A stretch of DNA of 55,446 bases, from the NCBI GenBank assembly GCA_003452395.1, contig DMOI01000047.1, positions 1-55,446 on the forward strand, written 5' to 3'. Both the position numbers and the translations under genes were made by a program. The DNA comes from Clostridiales bacterium (GTDB lineage: Bacteria; Bacillota; Clostridia; Lachnospirales; UBA12420). The number at the start of each line of letters is the position of its first letter. Positions within the stretch are counted from its first letter, which is position 1. The notes beneath the pieces are model-generated. The model did no database searches. It was not told the origin of the DNA and saw nothing but the letters and a program-made list of their open reading frames with translations. Below are positions 1 through 9,605 of this stretch, piece after piece.

Positions 1-53
1 TATTCATATAAATTCCCCTTTCAGATTTTTGTTAATGTAAAATTTGCACTGTT

Positions 54-1631
54 CTAAACCACTACCTCATATATTCTCTTTCCATCCACATCTATCCACT
101 CTCTGGTATATTCCTTGCTTTTATTAAAGTTAAATGTCACCATATATCCCTTACTTATGTTTTTTATCCTCAAATACTCCGCAAGTTGTTTATGCCCTTT
201 TTCTTCTCTTGGTTTGTCATAATATTTTTTTAGTTCTATTATGTATTCTTTTTTGTTGTATGTTATTACTATATCTATCCTCTTATTCGTTCTAGTTTCT
301 GCTTCAACATAGTAGAAGCCTGTTCCGTTTATTATCGGTCTCATAAATGCTATGAATATTAGTCTTCCTTCTTTTTCTACAAATTTTTCCGTCTCTTCCC
401 TATATTCTTCTTTCATTAATTCTTGGAATTTTTCTAATATGTTCAAGATTTCTAGATTACCTTCTTCATCTATAAACTGACTTCTACTTTCGTAATTTAT
501 TACCTTTTTATTACCTTCTCTTTCTTTTTTTACTGATAGGTAATTGTATATAAGCATCTCAAACATTTTATTATTTATAGCTAGCTTACCGTTATTACCT
601 TTTTTTAATATTCCATACATTAGACCTTTTTCGTCGGCATATACATCATAGGTTAGTTCTTGACCTTCTATCGCTAGGCTATATACTGTGTTGTATAGAT
701 TTTCATTGTGTTCTATATTTTTTATAAGATCGTCAAATAATGTCCCTGTTTCATTTAATATTATTTTCACGGCTTCTTGTATGCCTTGTTTGCTCCAGTT
801 TTTCTCAAGTCTTTCATCTATTACCTTGCATATTTTACTTACTAGAAATGGATACCCATTTGTATAATTGTAGATTTCTTTGCTTATCTCCTCTATATTC
901 ATTCCTGTTTTATAGTCGATTTCATACTCTGCTAGCATTGTAGATATTTCCTTTGGACTAAAGCTCATATCCACTATAAAGTCCTCTGCCACATTCCACG
1001 GACTATTATATGTCGTTTTATCTGACATTTTAGCTTCTTCTTCTGTGAGCATTCTTCGCTCTTTTATATGTACCTTTAGGTTTTTGATATCGTGCACCCC
1101 TGCTAGTATTACTGATTTAAAGGTTTTGTCTAGTCCATCTCTTTGTTTTATGTATTTATCCCTTAGCATTGCTAATAAATCCAAGAATACAATATTGCTA
1201 CTTGCTTTATCTACCTCATCTACCATTAGTACTATTTCTTTTTCACTTCTCATACATATATCCGTTATTCTCTCTGACAATTCTTTAAAGCTTGTTGCTG
1301 TATTTACACTTTCTATATAGTCAGCTAGCTTCTTATCTTGAAATCTTATGATGCTTTGCAGCATGTCTAGAAAAGCTTTTGCAAATCTCTCCTCACTTTT
1401 GTAGGGCTCTGACCCAAAGCCTTCTAGGCTTCCCCTTATCATTACATATTTATCCTTTAAAGTATGAAATAGCTGACTCATAGTCGTAGTCTTCCCGTAC
1501 TGCCTTGCTCGGTTTATTGTAAAATACATCCCGCCATCTATAAGTTTAACTATCTTTTCAAGCTTTCCGCTTATATCTACCATATAATGGTCTTCTATTA
1601 TACATGTCGTCGTTGTATTAAATCTCTTCAC
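54..1631 (-). CDS. AAA-ATPase-like protein with C-terminal PD-(D/E)XK nuclease-like domain
   Basis: The protein has 525 aa and a GTG start preceded by GGAAGGTGATAGCAA. A P-loop variant RARQYGKTTT lies near residue 45. A Walker B-like strand, IVLMVDEVD, lies near residue 135. The C-terminus carries the PD-(D/E)XK core: DIVITYNKKEYIIELKKY near residue 460, with D, then E and K on the next strand. This order matches the AAA-ATPase_like (PF09820) plus PD-(D/E)XK (PF08011) proteins that are multicopy in gut anaerobes. Their cellular role is not established; mobile-element or defence functions have been suggested. The gene is monocistronic, with its own promoter and convergent to nothing visible. 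The fold assignment is fairly secure; the function is unknown. Confidence 0.8.
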   Translation of the reverse strand: MKRFNTTTTCIIEDHYMVDISGKLEKIVKLIDGGMYFTINRARQYGKTTTMSQLFHTLKDKYVMIRGSLEGFGSEPYKSEERFAKAFLDMLQSIIRFQDKKLADYIESVNTATSFKELSERITDICMRSEKEIVLMVDEVDKASSNIVFLDLLAMLRDKYIKQRDGLDKTFKSVILAGVHDIKNLKVHIKERRMLTEEEAKMSDKTTYNSPWNVAEDFIVDMSFSPKEISTMLAEYEIDYKTGMNIEEISKEIYNYTNGYPFLVSKICKVIDERLEKNWSKQGIQEAVKIILNETGTLFDDLIKNIEHNENLYNTVYSLAIEGQELTYDVYADEKGLMYGILKKGNNGKLAINNKMFEMLIYNYLSVKKEREGNKKVINYESRSQFIDEEGNLEILNILEKFQELMKEEYREETEKFVEKEGRLIFIAFMRPIINGTGFYYVEAETRTNKRIDIVITYNKKEYIIELKKYYDKPREEKGHKQLAEYLRIKNISKGYMVTFNFNKSKEYTREWIDVDGKRIYEVVV

Positions 1632-1663
1632 TTGCTATCACCTTCCATAATTAATCTTGCTTA

Positions 1664-1692
1664 ATTATACTATATGTACCTATTATTGTAAA
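1664..1692 (-). promoter_or_regulatory. sigma-A-type promoter for the AAA/PD-(D/E)XK gene
   Basis: On the minus strand the -35 TTTACA (1687-1692) and -10 TATAAT (1664-1669) are separated by exactly 17 bp. The start codon follows about 35 nt downstream of the -10. Confidence 0.65.
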
Positions 1693-1734
1693 TACCTCTG
1701 CTGAGAAATTATAAATGGTCTTCTTATAAGTTTT

Positions 1735-4131
1735 TCATTTCAGCTCCACTATAGTCACTCCCAAGTCTCCTTCACCATAAGCCCCTTGCCTATACGATTC
1801 TACTCGTGCATCATTACTCAAATAATCCTGCACTCCTCGTCTTAATGCTCCTGTTCCTTTTCCGTGTACAACCCTTATTTTCTCTACATTTAATAATGCC
1901 ATATCATCTAAAAATTTGTCTAGCTCGCAAAGTGCTTCATCTACATATTTCCCTATCAGATTTATCTCTGGTAGCAGACTTTGTACTTTTTCCATTCTTA
2001 TCGCACTTGCATTGCCTTTTTCAAATTTCTTGGTGATATTTTCTTTGTTTTTGTCCTTTACTAGAAACACATTTTGTATACTTACTTTCACCTTCATTAT
2101 TCCTATTTGTACAAACAATTCACCCTTATTATCTGGCAATGTTACGACTGTACCGTTTTGGTCAAATGTAGATACAAATACTGTTTCACCTAATTTCAAG
2201 TGTGTTGGTGGATTTTGATTTACTTTCTTGTTATCTAAGAAGTCTTTTGTCATTTCAGTTTGAATATTTTTTATATTGCTTGATATCTTTTGTCTCATCT
2301 CTTGTATATCTTTTTGATCCAAGATTTTTTTAGCCGCTCTTGCTGATTCGTTTAGTTCTTTCATTATCTCATCAGCTTCGAATTTTGCTTTACTATATAC
2401 TTTATGTGCTTCTTCTTTAGCTTCTCGTATTATTTTTTCTTTCTGTTTATCTAGCTTATCCTTTTGTGCTTCTATTTCAATTTTGATTTTTTCTATCTCT
2501 TTACGTAAATCTTCGGCAAGCTTTTTCTCTGTCTCAGCTTCTTTTTTATCTATCTCGAGCTTAGTTATTACTTCTTCCATCTTTACGTTTTCTTGTGAAA
2601 TTAGTTTTTGTGCAGCATTTATTACATCATCCTTTAGCCCAAGCTTTTTTGATATTAAAAATGCATTGCTCTTTCCTGGTACACCTATCAGTATTTTGTA
2701 GGTTGGTCTCAGTGTTCCAATATCAAACTCGCAGCTCGCGTTTTCAACACCTTCTGCTTGTAGTGCATACACTTTTAGTTCACTATAGTGCGTTGTTGCT
2801 ATTGTTCGTGTCTTTCGTTCATATAGCTTCTTGAGTATGGCCATCGCAAGTGCAGCCCCTTCTACAGGGTCTGTACCAGCACCAAGCTCATCAAATAGAG
2901 CGAGCGACCTGCTTGTAACATTTTCAAGTATACTGACTATATTTTTCATGTGTGATGAAAACGTACTCAGTGACTGCTCAATGCTCTGCTCGTCACCTAT
3001 GTCTGCAAATATTTCGTCAAACATACATAGGTCAGAATTGTCAAAGGCTGGTATGTGTAACCCTGACTGACCCATAAGAGCAAAAAGCCCTACTGTCTTT
3101 AGGGTTACTGTCTTGCCTCCTGTGTTTGGACCTGTTATGATAAGTGTGCCGAAATCTTTACCCAAATATATATCTACTGGCACAACTTCTTCCTTTTTTA
3201 TTAGTGGATGCCTTGCCATCTTTAGGTTTAAAAACAGCTTATCATTATAAATTGGTTCCGACCCTTTCATGTCCCTTGATAATTTTGCACGTGAAAATAT
3301 AATATCTATCTCCGTTAACAACTCTAGATTTGTTCTCACTATATCTATATTATCAGCAACTAGCTCAGTCAACTTTCTGAGTATCTTTTCTATTTCTTCT
3401 TTCTCTTTTATTTCTAAATCCCTTATTTTATTATTTAACTCTACCACCACGATTGGCTCGATAAACAAGGTAGCACCCGTTGATGATTGATCATGTACGA
3501 TACCTTTAAATTGATGCCTAAACTCATGTTTTATAGGTACGCAGTATCTGTTTTCTCTCATTGTAATAATGGCATCTTGAAGCATGGTCTTATAGCTTGA
3601 AGATTGAATTATAGAACTCAGTTTTTCTTTCACTTTATTTTGAGCAGCACTTATTTGCTTACGTACACTTGAAAGCTCACTTGAGGCATTATCATCTATT
3701 TCCTCTTCAGATTTTATACATCTATTTATCTCATTTACTACCTGTCTAAATTCCACGAGATTTTCAAACAAACTTGAAATACTAGGATATTCTTCAGTTT
3801 TATTATCACTATTATAATATTTACTCAGTTTGCTACAAACATCAAGCGTATCTGCGACCTCTAACAATTCCCTAATATTTAGGCTAGAACCCATTTCCAT
3901 GCGTTTTATATGTAGTCGTATGTCTTTCAGTCCACCTAAAGGAATACTAGACTTTTTCACAAGCATAAAAACCGCATCCGTAGTCTCCCTCTGCTTTGTT
4001 TTTACAGTTTCTATCGCGTCATATGGTGCCAAAATAGAAAGCTGTTCCTTAGCCATAGGTGACACCGCATGTTCAACCAATTTATCTATTATTTTATTAT
4101 ACTCTAATGTCTTCAAGGCTCTTTTATTCAT
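1735..4131 (-). CDS. mutS2: MutS2 family ATPase/endonuclease
   Basis: MutS2 (798 aa from the chosen ATG) carries the MutS core and ATPase, a coiled-coil clamp and a C-terminal Smr nuclease domain. The family acts on branched DNA and, in Bacillus, on collided ribosomes (also called RqcU). Visible motifs are the Walker A GPNTGGKT near residue 335, the MutS signature DELGAGTDPVEGAALA about 80 residues later, a charged coiled coil around 500-620, and Smr HGKGTGALRRG near residue 755. A TTG nine codons further upstream is possible, but ATG at 4131 has GAGGAG 10 nt before it and matches the usual N-terminus. No mismatch-recognition domain is present, as expected for MutS2. Confidence 0.96.
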   Translation of the reverse strand: MNKRALKTLEYNKIIDKLVEHAVSPMAKEQLSILAPYDAIETVKTKQRETTDAVFMLVKKSSIPLGGLKDIRLHIKRMEMGSSLNIRELLEVADTLDVCSKLSKYYNSDNKTEEYPSISSLFENLVEFRQVVNEINRCIKSEEEIDDNASSELSSVRKQISAAQNKVKEKLSSIIQSSSYKTMLQDAIITMRENRYCVPIKHEFRHQFKGIVHDQSSTGATLFIEPIVVVELNNKIRDLEIKEKEEIEKILRKLTELVADNIDIVRTNLELLTEIDIIFSRAKLSRDMKGSEPIYNDKLFLNLKMARHPLIKKEEVVPVDIYLGKDFGTLIITGPNTGGKTVTLKTVGLFALMGQSGLHIPAFDNSDLCMFDEIFADIGDEQSIEQSLSTFSSHMKNIVSILENVTSRSLALFDELGAGTDPVEGAALAMAILKKLYERKTRTIATTHYSELKVYALQAEGVENASCEFDIGTLRPTYKILIGVPGKSNAFLISKKLGLKDDVINAAQKLISQENVKMEEVITKLEIDKKEAETEKKLAEDLRKEIEKIKIEIEAQKDKLDKQKEKIIREAKEEAHKVYSKAKFEADEIMKELNESARAAKKILDQKDIQEMRQKISSNIKNIQTEMTKDFLDNKKVNQNPPTHLKLGETVFVSTFDQNGTVVTLPDNKGELFVQIGIMKVKVSIQNVFLVKDKNKENITKKFEKGNASAIRMEKVQSLLPEINLIGKYVDEALCELDKFLDDMALLNVEKIRVVHGKGTGALRRGVQDYLSNDARVESYRQGAYGEGDLGVTIVELK

Positions 4132-4231
4132 GATTTCTTTGCTCCTCACTTTTTCCAATATTTCTTACAATTTATAAGACTCCTCAAATAAATGCCCAAA
4201 CTTCTCTATCATAAAACATAAAATCATCTTC

Positions 4232-4251
4232 AATCTACTTATGAGTAGATT
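4232..4251. other. intergenic hairpin upstream of mutS2
   Basis: AATCTACTTATGAGTAGATT is a perfect 8-bp stem with a TATG loop. It sits between the terminator of the upstream large gene and the mutS2 start. It has no T-tract on the minus strand, so it is not an obvious terminator; it could act in the mutS2 leader. Confidence 0.35.
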
Positions 4252-4313
4252 ATATGTTTATTGAATATTTTTGTCAAGATGTTTTTGTCTATTGTTATAT
4301 TTTATAAAATGCA

Positions 4314-4339
4314 AAATCCCCCGATTACGCGGGGGATTT
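4314..4339 (-). terminator. Rho-independent terminator of the large secreted protein gene
   Basis: A 9-bp stem AAATCCCCC/GGGGGATTT (4314-4322 with 4331-4339) lies 5 nt beyond the stop codon on the minus strand and is followed by a T-rich run. Confidence 0.8.
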
Positions 4340-4343
4340 CACT

Positions 4344-7300
4344 TTAACTCCCAATATTATTTAAATACATAAACAAATCCTCATATGTCGTATCTTCAGT
4401 GGCATTAAACGTTTTTGCATCGATTATTCCAAGCTCATTTGCTATTATTATACTTTGTTTGTATTTATCATCTACATTTTTTATATACTCTAAAACAGTA
4501 TAGTCTTTTATATACATATTATTTGTCTTTATTCCTGTTATTTTCTCATATAACTTTAATACGTTATACACTGTTTGTTGTTTTGTAGGCGTGGCCGTTG
4601 TTAAGTCTAGAGAATTTTTTAATTCTTGTTCTTTCTTCATCTTTTCAAAATCATCTTTTGCACTTACATTTAATACTTTAACCATTATATTCTTTAAAGC
4701 ATCACCTGTTATATTATTTGAAGGATTCTTAATATTTTGTATTTCTATAAACCCTGCAAGATCAAATCTATCATAAACATTTAATATCACACCAGGGTTA
4801 CTTGATATTATTTGAGTAGCTAATAAACTATCATCAGAAGTAAAGATATAGCTTGTTGGTCCTGTACTACTAATATATGCTTGTGATAGATACTTTGTAA
4901 GTGAAACCTCTTCCCATTTAGAACTAACTTTTCTATATCCTTTAGTTCCCCCTACAAGGTTTGTTGCTTGTATCATTATTGGCTTGTATAAACTCGTAAT
5001 AACTTTAGTGTCAGCATCTGCATCACTCATTATACTCTTTAGTTCATCAGCTAAATCTTTACTCAGATTTTTTAAAATATCATCTAAAATTTCATGGTAC
5101 TTCACATCATTAAGGTCGTCACCCATTTCATCTTCTATATCTTCAATTAAGGTTCCTTTATATTCTGTTACAATATCATTATATTTTGTATTTAGTTGTT
5201 GCTCTATCGCTTCATCGATTTCTGCTAAAGCTACTACTTCAAACTTTAATGTAACCTCATCTGAAATCGCTTTATTACTATTTATACTACCCGTATTCTT
5301 TATATATTTAATTGTGATTTTCAAATAATAATCTACTACATCTTCATCCTCTCTATTATCAATATCCTTGATTATATTTGCTAGTTCAGTTGTATATACC
5401 TTGTCAATTACATTTGGTGGTATTATAACCTGAATATTATTCCTTATCTTCCTCAGACTTACCTTTTCTTGGTTTATTTTTTCTATGCTACTCTCAGGAA
5501 TATAGTAAATAAACTCATCTGCTGTATCCTTACCCTCAAGGTCATAAATGTTATTATTAAGCATTTCTATCATAGTATTTAGCATATCTTCCTTGTATTT
5601 TACAGAAAGGTCATCTCCACCATTTAGATTCCAATAACTTTTCTTTAATATATCTGTTGCTTTAGCTTTATAATAATTTACATAATCTGTATATTTACTT
5701 TCATCATCATAATCATCTTGATTAAATTGTGTTCTAACCTCTATTCTATCACAGTATGCAGACGTTGGGTACATGCCATCAGCTAGAACGCCTCCAGTTT
5801 TATCATAAATTCTTACTTTTACACTATATTTTTTTCCGGCTAAAAGATTGCTTATTTTATAAATATATTTCTTATATCCATCACCAGCATCATCTATTAC
5901 TGCTAACTGAGCATCGTTATATCCTCCTGCATCTCTTGTTTCTATATATGAATCCTCGTCTTGAGATTTCACGGCTATACCAAACTCATACTGATTTGGT
6001 ATGCTTGCTGCATCTGTTATCGGTGCGTCAAACTCAATAACTGTCTCATAATAGCTATCAAACGTATAATCATTTGTATTCAAACCAAGATTTATCGGTG
6101 CCTTCATAGGATCTGTAGTCACCGAAATCTCACTCCATGAGGAATTGGACTTATCTTCGCCGCTCACAACTCTTACAGTTCTAACATAATAGTAATATAT
6201 TTGATTTTCTGTAATGTTATTATTCTTAAATACCTTATCAGAACTATTTGCTACGTTTTGTATACTATTATCCACATCTACTACCCATGCATCAAAAGCC
6301 GAATCGTATATATATATGTCATCTTGCCTAACCTTCCATGATACAACACTATCATAATCAATGTCATCTATAATACTATCCAGTTTAGTGTCTGAATCCT
6401 TATGCTCAACTTTAATGGGATACTTCTCGAGTCTTATTATATCGAAGCCTATTGTTTCATCTACATTAGAAGTAATTATAGGTTGCGTCCATTGTAACTG
6501 TATATAATCCACAGCACGTTCAAGTAATTCAAAATTTTCAGGTGATGGAGGAGTCTTTTCACTTTCATCTGGTAGCTGTATTTCCTTTTGAATAGTTATC
6601 GCCTCTATAGATGATAACCCAGAGAATCTATATAATTTGTTAGTTATTAACCCTTGATACATGTTAAGTCTCGTCCTTAACACAACATAATATACAACAT
6701 TTGGTTCCAAATTAGATACCTTTAGTTTATTTTCTTCTATTCTAAATCCCAAAACTTGATTATCTCTGAGATCCGTTATATTTTGCGTTGTCATAGCAAT
6801 ATCAGTTATTTCATCTGGCGCTGGTTTTAAATATTCGCCTATGTAATTAAACTTGGGAATAATAGCTGTCTCAATATCTTTATTATTTTTGACATTAGTA
6901 TTATTCATAACTGATTTCAAGTCTTCCATAGATTGAGAAATTAATACTTCATATTGACTTTCTTCAACAATTATATCTATGGGATCTAGCATAAACTTCC
7001 TATAATCGTCTATATCAGTGGCATCAAAGTTTAACTCAAAGTAACTGTCAGTTACTTTTTGCTTTTCTAAGTTAGTTGGAATTTTTAATATTTCTTCTCT
7101 TATATCTAAGAAAAAACTTATAGGAACTGAATAGTCGCTTACGCTAAGTTTATTTGTATCGTTTGTTGTGTCTGAATCGAAAAATGCTCTCATTGCAATA
7201 AAATAATTACCTGGAACCTTATTTACCTCACTATCAAAAAAGTTGTTTTTAAATAATAGTGGATCCCCCGGAACATATGACCCAACATTTCCTGATACTG

Positions 7301-9161
7301 GCTTTGTAATATCTCCGTTATCACCTTGCCAATCAGGTTCTATAAAACTGATCCAACCCGCATCGTCCTTAAGTATTATTTCTGTTTCGAAGTTTTCTTT
7401 TGTCAAGTCTGCATTTATATAATCTACATCATCTAAACTTATTTGCACATCAGTGCCCTGCTTACGCATATATATTACCTTGGTCAACTGATAATATTGG
7501 TTTTGATCTGAGCTCTCTTCATCTTGGTAATCATTTAACATCGTATTTATATATAATTCAAACCATATTTTATTATTTACATCTAACATATCAACTATTT
7601 TGTCAGTATTTTTCCACGAAAGTTTAAAAGATACCTCTTCTGGCTCTGTATCACCTTCATTTAATGGTGGTACAACAACTAAATCCTCTACCTGTGCTAA
7701 ATCTGGCACTGGGGGATTAAAATTTGTATCACTATTTGCATCATATAAAAGAAGCTGTGAAGCAACGCTAGGCGATTCTTCAGACATCTTATAGTCTATC
7801 CTAAAAGTATAATACTGTGTTCCACTATCAGTTCTTGTGACATTTACAGGTATATAAATTGCATTATTCCCTCCCTCATTTGCGTGTGCTATCCATTTTT
7901 TAAATGACGATGATTTTGGGTTAGTTACTTCTGAGTTGGCATAATACACTTCGTATATTCCTTTTGTTTTATAGGGGTTTATTACAACATATGTATCATC
8001 TATATTCTTTCTCTCAACTTTATAATTTAAATATGTGTATGCGTAAGATACCTCCCCAGATAATTTATAATCCGTATCGTATTCATACGCTGCATCATCT
8101 AAGTTTTTTAGTATTATGTTTACTGTTTCGTACACCATGCTATAGTCTAAATTAGTCCATTGCAAAAAAGAAGGATCGAGGGTGAGTGGATCATCCTTAA
8201 CAATATTTAAAATGTATTTTTCACTTACAGGATCATACACACCAGGCAAACCAGCATTTGCAATATCTGCTAATGTCATATTATACTGTATATTAGGTGT
8301 ATTAGATTCTTCACCAAGTATCGGTTTACCCTTTATATTAAGCGTCATATCTATCTTTTGTTGTTCGAGATCTGAGATAAGCACATATTGTCTTGTTATA
8401 TCATCCCAAATCTTTGGTCGTCCTATGCTGACTTTAATACCAGGATGCATACCTGTTTGTTCTAATTCATCATCTGTCATTTCTATAGAAGTTTTATCAG
8501 TCACCCCTCCGTCATCCAACCAATGTGTGGGAATTGCTTCTATATCAAGTATTTTAAGTACGTCTATTTTTTTCCTTTCTATTACTTCAGCATTAACAAA
8601 TATTTTAAAAGTATGCACATTGCCTCTTTTAATTCCATTTGTTACTAAATATGCTTTGTTTTTTGAGGCATCCCAGTAAAACTTTATCGTTTGGTTTTTT
8701 ATTATAAATATCTTACCTGTCTTTCCATCTGTTTTGTTGATTGTATAACTAACATAAGGATTAGGAAGTACTTGTGGAATAGTATATATCTGATTATTAA
8801 AATCCCACTCTTCAAAATCGGCATCAATATATTTTGCTTTCGTTACATCATTATTCCAGCCTCCACCCTGCCACTCTAGAACCTGATAATTAAAATCCAG
8901 ATCTTGATTCCTTTTGTTTATAGTAACCTGTGTCTGTTCTCCATCTTCCATATTAAAAATCAATTTATATGTATTTACCTCTGAGATATCCCATGAAAAC
9001 ATTATTTCATCATCCGTTATCCCTGTTGTTTCCTTCAAGAAATTATCTAAACTCTTATCCCTAATCCAATCAAAACCCAAATCTGGGTCAACTTCCGCAT
9101 AAGAAATGAGTAAACTTATAACGAACAAACCTATAACAACAATCAGAATATTCTTTTTCAT
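4344..9161 (-). CDS. Large secreted surface protein with fibronectin III-like and SLH-like regions
   Basis: The protein is about 1605 aa. ATG at 9161 opens a typical signal peptide (MKKNILIVVIGLFVISLLIS, then AEVDPD), and GGGGG precedes it. The body is a long chain of acidic, beta-rich segments. Two stretches look like fibronectin III modules: one starts PPSPENFELLE with YIQLQW, the next APINLGLN with YETVIEFDAP, both near residues 880-1130. The last 60 residues (ANELGIIDA, then TTYEDLFMYLNNIG) resemble a single degenerate SLH cell-wall-binding module. The likely location is the cell surface, anchored to secondary wall polymer, which the tagO/wecB products elsewhere in this window could help make. 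The ligand is unknown. An upstream in-frame ATG at 9176 is possible but has a weaker ribosome-binding site. Confidence 0.75.
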   Translation of the reverse strand: MKKNILIVVIGLFVISLLISYAEVDPDLGFDWIRDKSLDNFLKETTGITDDEIMFSWDISEVNTYKLIFNMEDGEQTQVTINKRNQDLDFNYQVLEWQGGGWNNDVTKAKYIDADFEEWDFNNQIYTIPQVLPNPYVSYTINKTDGKTGKIFIIKNQTIKFYWDASKNKAYLVTNGIKRGNVHTFKIFVNAEVIERKKIDVLKILDIEAIPTHWLDDGGVTDKTSIEMTDDELEQTGMHPGIKVSIGRPKIWDDITRQYVLISDLEQQKIDMTLNIKGKPILGEESNTPNIQYNMTLADIANAGLPGVYDPVSEKYILNIVKDDPLTLDPSFLQWTNLDYSMVYETVNIILKNLDDAAYEYDTDYKLSGEVSYAYTYLNYKVERKNIDDTYVVINPYKTKGIYEVYYANSEVTNPKSSSFKKWIAHANEGGNNAIYIPVNVTRTDSGTQYYTFRIDYKMSEESPSVASQLLLYDANSDTNFNPPVPDLAQVEDLVVVPPLNEGDTEPEEVSFKLSWKNTDKIVDMLDVNNKIWFELYINTMLNDYQDEESSDQNQYYQLTKVIYMRKQGTDVQISLDDVDYINADLTKENFETEIILKDDAGWISFIEPDWQGDNGDITKPVSGNVGSYVPGDPLLFKNNFFDSEVNKVPGNYFIAMRAFFDSDTTNDTNKLSVSDYSVPISFFLDIREEILKIPTNLEKQKVTDSYFELNFDATDIDDYRKFMLDPIDIIVEESQYEVLISQSMEDLKSVMNNTNVKNNKDIETAIIPKFNYIGEYLKPAPDEITDIAMTTQNITDLRDNQVLGFRIEENKLKVSNLEPNVVYYVVLRTRLNMYQGLITNKLYRFSGLSSIEAITIQKEIQLPDESEKTPPSPENFELLERAVDYIQLQWTQPIITSNVDETIGFDIIRLEKYPIKVEHKDSDTKLDSIIDDIDYDSVVSWKVRQDDIYIYDSAFDAWVVDVDNSIQNVANSSDKVFKNNNITENQIYYYYVRTVRVVSGEDKSNSSWSEISVTTDPMKAPINLGLNTNDYTFDSYYETVIEFDAPITDAASIPNQYEFGIAVKSQDEDSYIETRDAGGYNDAQLAVIDDAGDGYKKYIYKISNLLAGKKYSVKVRIYDKTGGVLADGMYPTSAYCDRIEVRTQFNQDDYDDESKYTDYVNYYKAKATDILKKSYWNLNGGDDLSVKYKEDMLNTMIEMLNNNIYDLEGKDTADEFIYYIPESSIEKINQEKVSLRKIRNNIQVIIPPNVIDKVYTTELANIIKDIDNREDEDVVDYYLKITIKYIKNTGSINSNKAISDEVTLKFEVVALAEIDEAIEQQLNTKYNDIVTEYKGTLIEDIEDEMGDDLNDVKYHEILDDILKNLSKDLADELKSIMSDADADTKVITSLYKPIMIQATNLVGGTKGYRKVSSKWEEVSLTKYLSQAYISSTGPTSYIFTSDDSLLATQIISSNPGVILNVYDRFDLAGFIEIQNIKNPSNNITGDALKNIMVKVLNVSAKDDFEKMKKEQELKNSLDLTTATPTKQQTVYNVLKLYEKITGIKTNNMYIKDYTVLEYIKNVDDKYKQSIIIANELGIIDAKTFNATEDTTYEDLFMYLNNIGS

Positions 9162-9349
9162 AAATCCAACCCCCATTTGTATCTTGTCTCTACTATCATT
9201 TTATCAAATTTAGTCGCTTATTGCAAGGGATTTCAAAATTCAAATAAATATTTTTCATAATTTGTGGCATAATAAAATTAATAAAAAATATATCCTTCTT
9301 TAATTTTGTAATAACACAACTGTAAACCATATAAAGGAGTGAAGTCAGA

Positions 9350-9544
9350 ATGAAATTTAGTTTTTCTAAAACAAAAAAACAAGAACGTTTTAGTCCACAA
9401 TCAAAATATACAAATCAAAATATGCAAGGCCAATCTTTTGAAGATATCGCTAGACACCATAAGCTTTCAGAACCCTTTATGTATGAAAGTGGTAACGAGG
9501 AAGACTTCACAGATTTCGATTCCATAAAAAAACCCAACAAATAA
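9350..9544 (+). CDS. Small hydrophilic protein (64 aa), unknown
   Basis: AAAGGAG sits 10 nt upstream of the ATG and the gene ends in its own terminator, so I regard it as real despite its size. The N-terminal third is basic (KFSFSKTKKQERF), the C-terminal part acidic (SGNEEDFTDFDS). There are no cysteines and no membrane segment. I do not recognise the family. It is divergent from the large surface protein gene and convergent with the von Willebrand gene. Confidence 0.6.
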   Translation: MKFSFSKTKKQERFSPQSKYTNQNMQGQSFEDIARHHKLSEPFMYESGNEEDFTDFDSIKKPNK

Positions 9545-9556
9545 TGTTGGGTTTTT
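9531..9556 (+). terminator. Terminator overlapping the end of the 64-aa gene
   Basis: The stem AACCCAACA/TGTTGGGTT (9531-9539, 9545-9553) is followed by TTTTT. The TAA stop codon (9542-9544) lies in the hairpin loop, so the last codons form the upstream stem arm. Confidence 0.85.
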
Positions 9557-9605
9557 CATACTAATATCACTTATTTGTATATCTCTTCAAATTAGTTAAC
9601 CACTT

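Noticed and set aside
8182..8679. Long plus-strand open frame of 165 codons opposite the large surface protein
   Set aside because: No ribosome-binding site and low-complexity Ser/Ile content typical of the antisense of an acidic beta-rich gene. The minus-strand gene is coherent.
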